A stretch of 64,000 bases of DNA from Sipunculus nudus (taxonomy: Eukaryota > Annelida > Sipuncula > Golfingiida > Sipunculidae). Of this stretch, positions 11,658-23,175 are shown piece by piece (the stretch's first letter is position 1; every line of letters begins with the position of its first letter). The notes under the pieces were generated by a model. It worked only from the letters and a program-made list of their open reading frames with translations. It searched no databases and was not told the DNA's origin. Location of the stretch: contig CM049316.1 in assembly GCA_026874595.1 (NCBI GenBank), positions 1,614,001 through 1,678,000 of the forward strand, written 5' to 3'. Position numbers and translations under genes: made by a program.

Positions 11658-14644
11658 CCTGCTCAGAGTTTTATACTGATAAAAATCTTTATTTGGGGAT
11701 TTCGTTATTTTATTGTATAAATAAAAGATGTACAGATGGGGGAAATATTGTCATATAAATTCAGGTCTCTACATTATTTCTCTGTTGCCATTTCTGGTAC
11801 TTAATATACACATTTGATCATTTCATCATACACCATCTTAAACACTTGATTATATTTTCAAATGGATATGACTTTAATTTTTTTTGTATGATCCCTCAGT
11901 TTTAATGAGCAATTTTTTCCATGCCTTTGGCATGGCATTTATCATTCCCTGATATTCAAGAAAATTTATAAATCTACTTCATTCTTTGTTACTGATAAAC
12001 CTGTTTGGTCCATTCTCATCAATTATTTACAAGTCAGCTACATTCTGTTTTCGGGCATCAAGCCAAACCGATAAAATATTGGTTTATTATCTATTCTGAC
12101 ATTGGTTTTCTTCAATATACATTGACTAAGAATATCATTTTCACCTTCAAAGTTATTATTATAGAAAATAAGCACCAGTTTTTACAGTAAATCTGTTTTA
12201 GCTAAATTACATTTGAAGAATAAAGAGCCACCTTTAATCAACTGAAGTATATTATGTTTCCATCCTTCTTCTGTTTCCTCAAGCAATAACATTTTTATCC
12301 ATGTATTTTGAGTGAGGTTGTGTAGTCTATATGTGAGTCATTCTCAGAACTTCACATTCATATGGTTGCCACTAATGTTAGTCTTTAAATCTGTTCAGGT
12401 TGATGAGACCAAATAAATTCAAACATTATTTTTTTCTGTTTTCTTGTAAGATAATTGATGCCTTTGATGTCTGAGCTTACTTCAATACATTGCGTGACGC
12501 GGGGGAGCGTTTTCCGGAGTCCGCTGTGAATTTACGTCAGAGCATGAAAAACCAATTACCTGCGTGCTTATCCACCCGAGGTTAAGTGGGACATTCAGTA
12601 TTTATGTATTTACCGCTCCTTATTATGTTTTCCGCAGTGCACACTGCTTTTCAGAGTACCTTTTCAAATGTAGTTAACATGTTTTGAAGAAAATATCAAT
12701 AGTGGTACATATGAAAGTTTGCACATGTAGCATTTTATAATCACTTGCAGACTTTATAATTCCTAATTGTGCATGGTAAAACGTACAAGTCATTTTATTT
12801 GTTTTACAAGCCAAACCCGGAAGAAATTGCAACATAAATGATTTTTTGTTGTATGATAACCAGATAATTATGGAGAACAACATATCCAAACCCAAAGTCC
12901 CATGGGGGAAAGTCTTTCAGTTTGTGGATTTAATTGGCTAATTAACGATTAAGTTTCACTTTACTTTTCTGCACATTGTCATAATTAGTTTGGTCTTTAT
13001 CCCTATGAGTGAACACTTGAAAGATCTCTTCATTTGCTGTCATTTGAATCTGACCAATTATAACGATAAGAAGGACACAGAGCAGGGCCCGACAATAACT
13101 CTTGGGAAAATCGTGAGAACAACTTGCCCATTGTCTGCATGGGCCTACGGTGTATCAGACCACGATCTTTCCACAGACCAAGGCAATATCACGTGCAGGA
13201 TAAATCAGACAGAAAATAGAAATAGGAGCAGGGTATGTTTTATATCATGTGTACTATGAGGGATATAGGGTTATCCACATCAGGAAATATTCAGCATTCA
13301 AATGGTGTTCTTCTCCATTTTAAAAGATGGCAATTTAATATGTCGAACCTTGCCGATTCCCGCCTTAGAAACGTTTTGTGTATTGTGCTATACTTAATAA
13401 TCAGGTCTACGCAAGAAATTTCAGTTATATGAAAAGTCTAATTAAATACCTTATCCTCAGTATCGCATGCGGTAATGGAGGACCCAGTCAGTAATTTACT
13501 GTTATTATCTTCATTCTTTTAAAAACATCAAGGGTCTGTTGAAAACACCTGATTTAATTCATGTTAGTGATTAAGGTCAAGGGCATCTGACTGTCATTAT
13601 TAGAATCATGATGACGTCACAATTGTAAGAAGGTTATTGAGGCCTATTACTGTGTTTGAGATTATTGTAACAGACAGATGGTCTATATGAATTTACAGTT
13701 GTGGGTCATCTTTAAAGTCCCACAAACAAAGACCAAGTGCAAATGTAAGCTAGGATTTTCTCAACGCTTGCCGACACCTGCACAAGCATAGAACACAAGT
13801 TCTTGTACGTTGATTCGGTTTTTTTACAGCAAGGAATAACTATGTAATAGCTAACAGACAGAATGTTCATTATAAATCATTCATCTACATAAATATGTAA
13901 GACTTTTATTTTTTACTCTTACCAACAGGGATTACGCTCTTTACACAGCGCTACTTCCTATATCGTAAGGCGCTGTTTGTTATGACCTTGTATCCTGCTT
14001 TGCAGCACCAGAGGGGAGCACTGTATTTTTGTCCAATCAGATGAAACTTTGTACTGGAAGACAAAGCCAAGCGAGGAATACACGGAGCCAATCATATTCA
14101 TTTCTTTTTGAGTGACAGTCCATCCCCCAGCGTAACCGTCTAAACAGGCCACAGGCTTAGAGAGAATTGCCCCTGACGTGGTTTGCTTAGGGATTTGGGC
14201 ACATAGGATGCTCGGCCGGTGAGCTGTAATTCAAACAAAACGTAAAACAAAGGCTGCGTGCACACCTCGCTGGCTGGTTTCAGTTCTGCAGACAACAGGT
14301 ACATGGCTACGCTAACACAGTCATAATGTCATAATCGAATCGGTCGATGATGCGAGAATGCAGAGGGAGCAATTTAAATTCGACCGGAAACTCATCAAAC
14401 GGCGCTTGAAGCGCGGCAATGGGCGGAGCCAGGATGCCTGTCTCGTGTTTGGTTATTGGCATCTGATTGGCTGCTTGTCACATCGTACGCACGTTTATTT
14501 CAGTGGACAACAAACCGCCATCTGGTGTCTAAATATATCATAAACGGTTAAAGCTGGCAGCGTGAAAATCAGTTGCTTCTTTAGAAGCGCAAGATTTCCG
14601 CTGCCTCGGGAGCGTAACAGGGATCGGCGTTAATAGAAAGGTAT
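11655..14644. other. Intron 1 sequence, nothing firmly recognised
   Basis: Mostly AT-rich. The last 300 bp (14380-14644) are GC-richer, with a GATTGGCTGC (inverted CCAAT) at about 14465 and a GGGCGGAGCC (Sp1-like) at about 14424. This is a weak promoter-like mix. A 64-codon minus frame at 13958-14152 begins at GTG and matches nothing I know. Confidence 0.5.
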
Positions 14645-15222
14645 AATATTCAGCACGTGTCTTACATATGCTTATAACCTGCAGATATATTCAGCACGTG
14701 ACTGACATGTAATTATAACCTGCAGATATACGCAGCAGGTGACTGACATGTTATTATCACCTGCAGATATACTCAGCACGTGACTGATATGTGATTATAA
14801 CCTGCAGATATACTCAGCACGTGACTGATATGTGATTATAACCTGCAGATATACTCAGCACGTGACTGATATGTGATTATAACCTGCATATATACTCAGC
14901 ACGTGACTGATATGTGATTATAACCTGCAGATATACTCAGCACGTGACTGATATGTGATTATAACCTGCAGATATACTCAGCACGTGACTGATATGTGAT
15001 TATAACCTGCAGATATACTCAGCACGTGACTGATATGTGATTATAACCTGCAGATATATTCAGCACGTGACTGATATGTGATTATAACCTGCAGATATAT
15101 TCAGCACGTGACTGACATATGATTATAACCTGCAGATATACGCAGCACGTGACTGACATGTGATTATAACCTGCAGATATATTCAGCACGTGACTGATAT
15201 GTGATTAAAACCTGCAGATATC
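14645..15222. repeat. Minisatellite, 41-bp unit, 14 copies, E-box in 13
   Basis: The unit starts CAGCACGTGACTGATATGTG and ends in TATAACCTGCAG. Unit starts run from 14651 to 15184 in exact 41-bp steps (533 bp, 13 intervals). Every unit except the third has the palindrome CACGTG, and the third has CAGGTG. A second palindrome, CTGCAG, is also in almost every unit. The array lies in GPCR intron 1. Confidence 0.97.
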
Positions 15223-15657
15223 GCCACCTCTATTTAGCGACTTTCTGCGGACAAAAATGTTTATGTATCACTTTCTTCCAGAAAAGTAAGTAGACAAGAA
15301 CACTTTAGTCTTCAAATCATATACAGAACTTCTAGGGACAAAGGGATTTAATGAATATTATTTTTAGGAGAATTATTTTCTAGTGATGTTTCCAAAGAAC
15401 TAAAATTTTTTTTAATTTTTCACATGCTTTCATATATAAGTGCAAAGTCTTTTAACTAATTATGCTTATTCCCAAGCTAGTCAGAAAATGTTTAAAGTTT
15501 AGCTTTTTGATAATGGTCAATGTAACTTTGAAGGGAAATGACATGTGTGTGTTCTTAATGGTTTATTTCAAATGGCTCCTTCATGCAAATCCGTATATTC
15601 AGTTACTAAATCATCAGTAAAAATACGAAGGATAAATAACTGATCCTCTCACTCCGT
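15223..15657. other. Spacer between two minisatellites
   Basis: AT-rich intron sequence, nothing recognised. Confidence 0.6.
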
Positions 15658-17174
15658 ATGTCCGCCTGTCTGCTGTCAACATTTCACGTGCGAGCCAATG
15701 GTTCAAATCTCAGTCGGTCCGTCCGCCTGTCTGCTGTCAACATTTCACGTGCGAGCCGATGGTGCAAATCTCAGTCGGTCCGTCCGCCTTTCTGCTGTCA
15801 ACATTTCACGTGCGAGCCAATGGTGCAAATCTCAGTCGGTCCGTCCGCCTTTCTGCTGTCAACATTTCACGTGCGAGCCAATGGTTCAAATCTCAGTCGG
15901 TCCGTCCGCCTGTCTGCTGTCAACATTTCACGTGCGAGCCAATGGTTCAAATCTCAGTCGGTCCGTCCGCCTGTCTGCTGTCAACATTTCACGTGCGAGC
16001 CAATGGTTCAAATCTCAGTCGGTCCGTCCGCCTGTCTGCTGTCAACATTTCACGTGCGAGCCAATAGTTCAAATCTCAGTCGGTCCGTCCGCCTGTCTGC
16101 TGTCAACATTTCACGTGCGAGCCAATGGTTCAAATCTCAGTCGATCCGTCCGCCTGTCTGCTGTCAACATTTCACGTGCGAGCCAATGGTTCAAATCTCA
16201 GTCGGTCCGTCCACCTGTCTGCTGTCAACATTTCACGTGCGAGCCAATGGTTCAAATCTCAGTCGGTCCGTCCGCCTGTCTGCTGTCAACATTTCACGTG
16301 CGAGCCAATGGTTCAAATCTCAGTCGGTCCGTCCACCTGACGGCTGTCAACATTTCACATGCGAGCCAATGGTTCAAATCTCAGTCGGTCTGTCCGCCTG
16401 TCTGCTGTCAACATTTCACGTGCGAGCCAATGGTTCAAATCTCAGTCGGTCCGTCCACCTGTCTGCTGTCAACATTTCACGTGCGAGCCAATGGTTCAAA
16501 TCTCAGTCGGTCCGTCCGCCTGTCTGCTGTCAACATTTCACGTGCGAGCCAATGGTTCAAATCTCAGTCGGTCCGTCCGCCTGTCTGCTGTCAACATTTC
16601 TCGTGCGAGCCAATGGTTCAAATCTCAGTCGGTCCGTCCGCCTGTCTGCTGTCAACATTTCACGTGCGAGCCAATGGTTCAAATCTCAGTCGGTCCGTCC
16701 GCCTGTCTGCTGTCAACATTTTACGTGCGAGCCAATGGTTCAAATCTCACTCGGTCCGTCCGCCTGTCTGCTGTCAACATTTCACGGGCGAGCCAATGGT
16801 TCAAATCTCACTTGGTCCGTCCGCCTGTCTGCTGTCCACATTTCACGTGCGAGCCAATGGTTCAAATCTCAGTCGGTCCGTCCGCCTGTCTGCTGTCAAC
16901 ATTTCACGTGCGAGCCAATGGTTCAAATCTCACTCGGTCCGTCCGCCTGTCTGCTGTCAACATTTCACGTGCGAGCCAATGGTTCAAATCTCACTCGGTC
17001 CGTCCACCTGTCAGCTGTCAACATTTCACGTGCGAGCCAATGGTTCAAATCTCACTCGGTCCGTCCACCTGACGGCTGTCAACATTTCACATGCGAGCCA
17101 ATGGTTCAAATCTCAGTCGGTCCGTCCGCCTGTCTGCTGTCAACATTTCACTTGCGAGCCAATGGTTCAAATCA
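15658..17174. repeat. Minisatellite, 61-bp unit, 25 copies, E-box and CCAAT in most
   Basis: The unit begins GTCCGCCTGTCTGCTGTCAA and continues CATTTCACGTGCGAGCC, AATGGTTCAAATCTCAGTCG. Unit starts run from 15660 to 17124 in 61-bp steps (24 intervals). CACGTG is intact in about 19 of 25 units, and the CCAAT of GAGCCAATGG is in nearly all. The unit has no stop in any + frame. Since 61 leaves remainder 1 on division by 3, all three frames stay open across the array, up to 526 codons, each cycling through the same three peptides. I regard this as non-coding. Confidence 0.97.
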
Positions 17175-17540
17175 GGGATTCAAACACAGTTCCTATTTAT
17201 ATCTTAATTGTGGGTCTTCTCGCTTGATTATATTTTAGACGTATTAAAAAATTGATACATCAGGCTCCACAAAGTTCTGTTTGCCTCAGATTCCATTTAC
17301 TAATGGCGTGCATTTCCACAGTCCATCCTGGTGGGGACTTGGGTCGTCTTGCCAAGATTGTCTGTTTCTTTTTATTTATCGATATATTATAGTGTTAAAG
17401 TCTTTTGAAAAAAGCTAATTGATGAACTGGATTTTTCATATTTCATTTTTGGAAAATTCATCCAGAACAGTACCCTTTTCACATAGTTCATACTGTGTGG
17501 TCTTATTCACTTAATCATGTCGGATAACAGTGACTTATTT
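17175..17540. other. Intron 1 spacer
   Basis: Nothing recognised. Confidence 0.6.
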
Positions 17541-17544
17541 CTGC

Positions 17545-17857
17545 AGTGTCACAAATCATGTATCAGTGGTCACTTATGTATCAGTGGTCCCTCGTGTATC
17601 AGTGATCACTTATGTATCATTGGTCACCCATGCATCAGTGGTCACTCATGTGTCAGTGGTCCCTCGTGTACCAGTGGTCACTCATGTGTCAGTGGTCACT
17701 CATGTATCAGTGGTCACTCATGTACCAGTGATCACTCCTGTTTCAGTGATCACTCATGTATCAGTGGTCCCTTGTGTACCAGTGATCACTCATGTATCAG
17801 TGGTCACTCATGTACCAGTGATCACTCATGTATTAGTGGTCACTCATGTATCAGTGG
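17545..17857. repeat. Minisatellite, 18-bp unit, left part of split array
   Basis: About 17 units of TCATGTATCAGTGGTCAC with point variants. 18 bp equals six codons, which gives a Cys-rich open frame of the SCISGH type. That frame runs out into the inserted LTR and is not taken as a gene. The array continues in register at 18674. Confidence 0.94.
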
Positions 17858-18669
17858 TGTTACGGAACCTAATATAAACAGATCATGTATGCGTGATGAA
17901 CACAAATTTTGTAATGGAGATAAAAAAAGCAGATTCTGTAACACTAGGCAGCGTGAAATGTCCAGGGGAATGAACTATGAAGTCAGTGTTTTTTTGTTAA
18001 CAAATAACTATATTTTTTCCTTAAAACAACCCTAACATTACAATACACTAAATCAATACAATTATACAGAAAAACAACGGTATAACAACAAATCAATACA
18101 ATCACACAGTAAAATACACATGTGCACATTACCTGGATACCACCACCGTCACACCGATAAGTTCTTTAAATGTATATTCTCGGAGAATGACAGTCCAATG
18201 TAAAGCTCTAGTAACAATCCAGGAAGTAAACTGAAGTCCAAATGCACAATATCCAGGAGAAAGTCTGACTAAAATCTATAACTGCTGCACTCGTCGGATA
18301 AGGGCCCAGAACCTGACACACGCTTTTGCGTCCGCTGGAAATCTTCTCTGCTGCTCCCTCGGCTCGAAAACACAGCCCCTTTATATATTCCTCACCCTAA
18401 GCCGAGAATTTTCCACTTCTCGAACAGTCTAAAAGATCTTACACAACACAGTAAACACGCGTTACAGGAATCATCTAGAAGAACATCGCTGTGTGTCTCT
18501 ACATACCAGGATCCACACGTGACTCACGACCGGGCGAGAAAGCCCAAGGCTAGCATGACAACGAGAGTTCAACCAGTACGGATTAAACTGCGAATGTAAC
18601 AAACGGCCCGGCGAGGGTGTCACAACACGAGTTACGCCCGTGTCACACAATAAAAGAGCACCTGTAACA
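17858..18669 (-). mobile_element. Solo LTR (812 bp) inserted in the 18-bp array
   Basis: The segment begins TGTTACGG and ends CCTGTAACA, which gives 5'-TG...CA-3' ends with a 6-bp inverted TGTTAC/GTAACA. It interrupts the 18-bp array, which resumes in exact phase after a 4-bp near-duplication (GTGG at 17854-17857, ATGG at 18670-18673). On the minus strand a TATATAAAGGGG box (about 18374-18386) sits in mid-element, followed by GC-rich sequence with AGCAGCAGAG, as expected for a U3/R boundary. This makes minus the likelier orientation. On the + strand AATAAA lies about 20 bp from the right end, so orientation is not certain. There is no internal gag or pol, so it is a solo LTR. Family unknown. 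Confidence 0.72.
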
Positions 18670-18760
18670 ATGGTCACTCATGTATCAGTGGTCATTCATG
18701 TATCTGTGGTCACTCATGTATAAGTGGTCACTCGTTTATCAGTGGTCACTCATGTATTTC
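18670..18760. repeat. Minisatellite, 18-bp unit, right part of split array
   Basis: About five further units of the same 18-bp repeat, starting directly after the LTR and its 4-bp flank duplication. Confidence 0.92.
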
Positions 18761-20135
18761 CTGTAGGGGTGAAGACGTCACTCACAATTTACTTCACCAA
18801 ACACCATGAAAGCCTTTTACATTTACCGGAAAGTATTTTTTTTTGCTTGGCGAAAGAATAATTGAAAACAGAGCACTGGCAATACACGTTTTACCCAGGA
18901 TACTTCTGAATAATGATATACCTCGTACTGAATAAATCATTGCAATGCAGTTCTTTACTTTTAACACAAATCAAAGCAGATCATAACGTGAATGGGTGAA
19001 GTTTTATTTTGGAAAGTAGCCTGCGACTTATTAATGTGTACAAAACGAAAAAATATTTATATATATCGTATTATATTTTCCTACAAAATGAATATTATTA
19101 AATTTTACTATGAGATTAATTATCATGTATGCATTTGATATGGAATATATATTTCATAATTAATACACAAATAACTGATCTTTCTCAATTATGCATAGTT
19201 ATATGTAATATGTGTGTCATATAAAAGTAGGCCTAATAATAATAGTCCTAAACATAACTATTGATTATGCTCGAGGTTCTCATTAAACATGAATGTGGTT
19301 AATGATAAACTATCGAATGTAAAAATAACTATTTTATTCAATTATTTATATAAACGTAATATTAATAGAAAGCTGGTTTCACCCTTCAACATTAGCCCTG
19401 CCTGGGCTTTAGTGTATTGATGTTTACTGCTAAAATGTTTCAAATGAAACGTGATTCCATGTACCGATAGACGCGACGTAACTCAGTTCTTGGTCTTATC
19501 ACTAAAGCCCTGTAAAGTCCGTATGGCGAATCCCTGATATTTGCATATTATGGCGTCACAAGGCTCCTGACGATTCCCTCGTATTTGCATATCAGGCCGC
19601 CTGGCCTCCTGTGAATGGCATCGTTGTTATGGGATGCTAAAAGCGTTCCATAGGCAATAGACAGCTCAACCCGCTTGGTAACATTCGCACTGAAATCATG
19701 CATGTTTTTAGAAAGTCCGTACATGGACCTTTGTGTCCTATGATAAAAATCTGCTATTCAAACATACGGTCCATGGGCAAAGTTAAGTGTTTGTAGACAA
19801 TGTCGCATCGATTTTGTACAGTCTATTTGTTAGTGTTCAAGTTACACATGAAGGTTTTGCCACTGTTGAGTTGCCAACACGCTGAACGCAGTGATCGTTT
19901 CAGCCAGCCGGTATATGAATAGCAGTTTGACTGCGTTCGTCGCGTGTGGACCTGAATATCTCACGCTGATTGGCTGAGCTGGAGACACATTTTAAAACCG
20001 GCCTGCTGCGATAAGCAATGGTCTGATAAACGGGGACACACTGACTCACTGAGGCTGAGGGTTTTACATAGTGTTAAAAATCTTGCAGTTACTCAAATAG
20101 CCGAGGACCTAAATATATCAAAATTGATAAAATGG

Positions 20136-20141
<6 letters not shown>
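18761..20141. other. Intron 1 sequence with paired octamer motifs
   Basis: No gene. ATTTGCAT occurs twice, at 19539-19546 and 19583-19590, each inside a longer similar context (GAATCCCTGATATTTGCATA and GATTCCCTCGTATTTGCATA). A GATTGGCTGAG followed by TTTTAAAACC near 19968-20000 looks weakly promoter-like. Confidence 0.4.
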
Positions 20142-20173
<32 letters not shown>

Positions 20174-20189
20174 GTGTTATCGGAGCCGT

Positions 20190-20247
<58 letters not shown>
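20142..20247. repeat. Two (AT)n runs separated by 18 bp
   Basis: AT runs at about 20142-20172 and 20191-20247, separated by ACGTGTTATCGGAGCCGT. Confidence 0.95.
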
Positions 20248-20248
<1 letters not shown>

Positions 20249-20650
20249 AGCTGGAAGCCCACAATAGGCGGTTACTGAATTAACCATGTTGGTTTTGGAA
20301 AAAAGATTCTTGGAAACCACTAATTACTCCTTACATCACTGGGAAAGACCTTAGTTCAGCGAGGCGGTGATGTGTGGCGCTGACTGTCCGGTACGGCCCA
20401 AGTTTACCAGTCGATGAAATAAGAGGGTCAGAGAATGGTAATTAGTTATGTAAATTACCGCGTGGTAGCAATGCCGACACTAAGTGAGACACAGTGAGAG
20501 CCGTTTGATATCTCTGTCAGAGCCATTTCATTGACTGGGCCAGTCTACCTTCAACATATGCCCCATCTTCCTTTATTTTGTTTTCACAATCCCTATTTTT
20601 AACACGTCAGAATCTGAAAGTACATAAAACACTAACGTTTCTTTCAACAG
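20248..20650. other. End of GPCR intron 1 with acceptor
   Basis: Nothing recognised apart from the 3' splice site: a pyrimidine-rich stretch ending TTTCTTTCAACAG, with the AG at 20649-20650. Confidence 0.7.
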
Positions 20651-21150
20651 GGGATGCCAGATGTAAAGCCGTCATGTTCCTGCCAAAGTTCACCATCATG
20701 TCGTCTGTCAGCACCATGGTCGCCTTGTCGTTTGAGCGTTACTTCGCCATTGTTCGCCAGAGGTCGCTACCAATGCGTAAGACGCCATTGGTGATCGTAG
20801 TCACGTGGTTGGTTGCCTTAGCCTTTTCAGCTCCACAGCTGTACGAATACTCGGTGTATGAGAAATGGGAAGAAGAACACAACGAGACAGAGATATCGTG
20901 CGGCTCTCACGGAACCCCAAAGAACTTTGAGACTGTATACGCCGCTATCGTGGTGTTCTTGGGATTTTGTCTGCCCCTGGTTGTGATCTCTATCAACTAT
21001 ATCAACATAGGCCGGTTCTTGTGGCAAGCCGGCACCCAGGTGCAGGGGGCCGTCAACAAACAGCGGACCAGGATTGTCCAGATGCTGGTCGTGGTGACGG
21101 CGGTCTTCGCCCTCTTATGGATGCCTTACTTTGTCCTCTTCACTAAGGAG
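20651..21150 (+). CDS. Class A GPCR, coding exon 2 (TM3 to TM6)
   Basis: This exon completes codon 81 and encodes residues 82-247. Visible landmarks: Cys3.25 at 85; TM3 ending in ERY (109-111, the DRY equivalent, exactly 25 residues from Cys85 to Arg110); Trp4.50 at 133 and a TM4 proline at 142. The second extracellular loop is acidic with a sequon NET (158-160) and the conserved loop cysteine at 164. Pro5.50 is at 189 with Tyr5.58 at 197, then a basic third loop (NKQRTR), and TM6 with FALLWMP (Trp237, Pro239; the usual Cys6.47 is Leu). The acceptor is CAACAG|GGGATG and the donor AAGGAG|GTAAGA, phase 0 at the right end. The open frame upstream of 20651 is intron read-through. The overall pattern is that of peptide-type receptors. 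The subfamily and ligand are not recognisable to me. Confidence 0.93.
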
Positions 21151-21905
21151 GTAAGACATATTCAATCACCTGATTCTATAACATCCATCACACACGGTAT
21201 GTATATGATCAATATTTTTTAAACTAGAATTTCTATCAAGGAAGGACATGTTGCAAGTCTTACACTTGAACCTACGTGGGCTTTCTGGAACTTAAATAAT
21301 ACAAACTTAAACTTCATTTAAAAGGACAATTTGCAAGATAATATGACATAAACCTCCTTTAAGTCGCTATCACATATAGGCTACGGGGCCCGTATTGCGA
21401 GTAAAGTAAGCATTTGTGGTTATATTCGCAAGGTACCCGCAAGGTACTCGTCGATTATCACGGGCGCCGGTTCAATTTTTACTCGCCGTACGGGTGCCGT
21501 GGCCCTGACCTTGCTGCGCCCAGTTCTCTCACCGTTTTCAACTCACCGTATACCCGTAGACAGCCGTAAACAGCCCGAACAGTTGCCTTACGCGCACCGG
21601 CCGGTATCACCCGTACGATTTTCGGGGTAATTTCTCGATAATATTTGTACGGGCGCCTTCCGGTGTCAGCTGTTGTACGGGCACCGTTCGATAGCCTTAC
21701 GGTCCCCCTAAGGGCCCTGTTTGCTAAGTCGTATGGCTGCTGTGCGGAGTCAGCACGGCTGCCTTGCAATTTAAATTTTGCCCGTGCGGTGTCCTCAAGG
21801 AACCCCGAAATCCGGTCTGTCGGATATATAAATACAGCCACAGTGTCATACATATCAGACACTGAATCTCTGTGCGCTGGCGCCAAGTGTATTATTGAAA
21901 CTTGA
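21151..21905. other. GPCR intron 2, with GC-rich patch 21380-21830
   Basis: The patch is markedly GC-richer than its surroundings and full of related short words: GTACGGGYGCC, CCGTACGG, CGTATACCCGTAG, TTACGG. Open frames of 86 and 135 codons on opposite strands overlap here and have no recognisable motif. Similar words (GACCGTACGGTC, CGTACGGCGC) return at 23113-23175 beyond the neighbouring repeat element, so both may belong to one larger mobile unit. This is inference. Confidence 0.4.
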
Positions 21906-22189
21906 AAAATTTAATAAGAATTATAACGCTCAGATTTGGTACGGCAATAAATATAATGTCAAGAAAATATTTCCAATAATTATATTTTACAGTATAAGTT
22001 AATTATGAAAGATCGAATTAGGTTATTAAGAAAAACTTGTGAGTGGAAACAACGAAATAAACTAGAATATCAGCAAAAGCTGACAAAAGCCCTCAGCCAA
22101 AAGAACAGTGTTTAGAGGTGGTAACAGTAACAAGTACTAAATATCTGTTCTCACATGGATGTATATCTGTACCTGTCTCAGTTATAAAT

Positions 22190-23175
22190 TTAAAATGGAG
22201 AGGCATGTACCATGATTCATAAAAATCCACCAAATGCTTCCTGAAAAATAAGCTTCTAAGTTTTATTCTATTATCAGCTCTGTGACCTTGAAAAGTAGGT
22301 CAAGGTCACCCATCTTCGAACTTGACCGAGATTTTGTCGATATACATCTTCACCAAAGAAATAAAATTCCTATTGTGAATCCTTTTAGAGATATCCCGCT
22401 CACAAGGCCAAAGTTGAAAAATCCAAGAAAAATTCATTAAAAATCAGAAATTGCAGGTGGCGCCCCCAAACTTAAGCAGCAGTTATAGACCATCACTCCC
22501 TATGATCATAGTAAGTATTGCGAAAATCCAGCCAATGGTTCCTGAGAAATAAGCTTCTAAATGTTTTTTCTATAATCAGCTCTAAAACGTAGAAAAATGG
22601 TTTAAGGTCACCCATCTTCGAACTTGAGCGAGATTTTGTCAATATACATCTTCACCGAAAAAATAAAATTCCTACGGTGAATCCTTTTAGAGATATCCCG
22701 CTCACAAGCCGAAAGTTGAAAAATCCGATAAAAATTCATTAAAAATCAGATATTGTAGGTGGCGCCACCAAACTTGTGTAGCAGGTACAGATTATCAGTC
22801 CCAATAATCATAGTAAGTTTTGTGAAAATCCACCAAAATGGTTCCTGAGAAATAAGCATCTAAGTGTTTTTCTAAAATCAGCTCTAAAATGTAGAAAAAT
22901 AGGTCAAGGTCACCCATCTTCGAACTTGACCGAGATTTTGTCGATATACATCTTTACCGAGGAAATAAAATTCTGACGGTGAATCCTTTTCAAGATATCC
23001 CGCTCACAAGGTAAAAGTTAACGGACGCCGGACGGACGGACGGACGGACGGACAGCTTGGGTGACGACAATAGCCAATCAGCCTAAGGGCCGAGGGCTAA
23101 AAACCACACGGTGACCGTACGGTCCCAAAACCCAAGGCAAGCCGCCGGGTTAAAAAAAAAAAAAAAACGTACGGC
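22190..23175 (+). mobile_element. Tandem-core dispersed element (302-bp period, GGACGGACGG end)
   Basis: Three copies of a unit spaced 302 bp apart, with the landmark AAGGTCACCCATCTTCG at about 22302, 22604 and 22906. Each carries GAACTTGA-CGAGATTTTGTC, GATATCCCGCTCAC and, in the first two, a GGTGGCGCC site. The core ends in a GACGGACGGACGGACG run (23030-23052) followed by TTGGGTGACGACAATAGCC and a poly-A (23153-23167). This architecture is known from non-autonomous elements in molluscan genomes. No coding frame is present. The class is uncertain. Confidence 0.72.

Noticed and set aside
13958-14152. 64-codon minus frame as an exon of an antisense gene
   Set aside because: It starts at GTG, has no recognisable domain and no convincing splice sites in frame.
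14645-15222. CRISPR-like regular spacing
   Set aside because: Units are contiguous head-to-tail copies without unique spacers, and the DNA is clearly eukaryotic. The same holds for all other arrays here.
15658-17238. Open frames of 526 and 509 codons on the + strand
   Set aside because: The 61-bp unit has no stop in any + frame, so all three frames are open at once across the array and show the same cycling peptides. This is not coding.
17517-18035. 172-codon Cys/Ser/His-rich frame
   Set aside because: It is a reading of the 18-bp repeat continued into the inserted solo LTR.
20578-20650. Upstream extension of the GPCR exon 2 frame to a TTG start
   Set aside because: The extension crosses a good acceptor (CTTTCAACAG) and has no GPCR similarity, whereas splicing to exon 1 restores canonical spacing.
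21479-21905. Overlapping frames of 135 (minus) and 86 (plus) codons in the GC-rich patch
   Set aside because: GC-rich DNA has few stops. The two frames overlap on opposite strands, and neither shows a domain or splice context.
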